Assembly (NCBI GenBank): GCA_035315065.1
Contig: DATFYM010000089.1
Span: forward strand, 1 to 6,051
Direction of reading: 5' to 3'
From: DATFYM01 sp035315065
GTDB taxonomy: Bacteria > Acidobacteriota > Terriglobia > UBA7540
Length of the DNA: 6,051 bases
Below, one piece after another: positions 5,927 through 6,051 of this stretch; position 1 is the stretch's first letter, and every line of letters begins with the position of its first letter. The position numbers and the translations under genes were made by a program. The notes under the pieces were generated by a model, which searched no databases, had not been told where the DNA came from, and saw nothing but the letters and a program-made list of their open reading frames with translations.

Positions 5927-6051
5927 CCGCATAATCTGGTTTCTTTTGTAACCGAACTTCATGCGTGCTTTTCTGCGGGTAAACCGCCAGTCGATGGTGA
6001 CCCGGTTGCGGTTCATTCTCCGGTTCCAGGCTCTGGCTTCCGGTCGCAGAT
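5905..6051. mobile_element. End of an IS630-like insertion sequence (boundary approximate)
   Basis: The region contains the C-terminus of an IS630-like transposase pointing left. IS630/Tc1-type elements insert at TA, and the two TA candidates outside or at the end of the transposase frame are 5905-5906 and 5916-5917. The first fits better because it leaves about 10 bases beyond the stop codon for an inverted-repeat tip. The other end is outside the window, so neither terminal repeats nor the TA duplication can be confirmed. Confidence 0.5.
5915..6051 (-). CDS. IS630-like transposase, C-terminal fragment (runs off the window)
   Basis: Read on the - strand, the last 44 codons before a TAG stop (5915-5917) give LRPEARAWNRRMNRNRV, then TIDWRFTRRKARMKFGY, then KRNQIMRSET. 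The pattern W-N-x-x-x-N-x-x-x-V-x-I-x-W-x-FT-x-x-x-AR-x-KF is typical of the tail of IS630-type DDE transposases, after the last catalytic acidic residue. The fragment is highly basic, as expected. The catalytic domain and start lie to the right of the window. The identification rests on a short segment recognised by pattern, so the family call is probable and the exact element unknown. Confidence 0.68.
   Translation of the reverse strand, partial: LRPEARAWNRRMNRNRVTIDWRFTRRKARMKFGYKRNQIMRSET

Noticed and set aside
1..6051. CRISPR array, tRNA, rRNA or riboswitch
   Set aside because: No regularly spaced direct repeats, tRNA-like cloverleaf ends or conserved RNA motifs were seen on either strand.

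Overview
The window reads as a GC-rich, soil- or sediment-type Gram-negative bacterial locus. This rests on an outer-membrane-barrel type protein, a signal-peptidase-II lipoprotein and a signal-peptide-bearing sulfatase. Acidobacteriota or Proteobacteria are plausible hosts, but nothing here fixes the phylum. Two frameshifts and an insertion-sequence end suggest either an error-prone or metagenomic assembly, or a locus in decay.

Layout, with all main genes on the + strand: (1) 82-1569, a DUF1254/DUF1214 protein with no visible export signal. (2) 1677-3405, a signal-peptide-bearing arylsulfatase split by a one-base frameshift at about 2610; repaired it is 575 aa. (3) 3560-4270, a signal-peptide-bearing DUF2490-like outer-membrane protein. 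(4) 4332-5847, a second, diverged DUF1254/DUF1214 protein made as a lipoprotein and split by a frameshift in a run of five C at 5141-5145; repaired it is 504 aa. (5) 5849 to about 5905, the start codon and signal-peptide-like N-terminus of another exported protein, cut off by what appears to be (6) the end of an IS630-like insertion sequence, whose transposase C-terminus lies on the - strand at 5915-6051 and runs off the window.

Intergenic gaps are about 107, 154, 61 and 1 bases. The first two hold strong hairpins without good T-tracts. The same strand and short gaps suggest co-expression, perhaps with attenuation between genes. Taken together the genes look like a cell-envelope module: a periplasmic sulfatase to cleave sulfate esters, a beta-barrel that could pass or bind a ligand, and two DUF1254/DUF1214 proteins of unknown activity, one tethered to a membrane and one apparently cytoplasmic. 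The joint role is inference; DUF1254/DUF1214 has no settled biochemical function.
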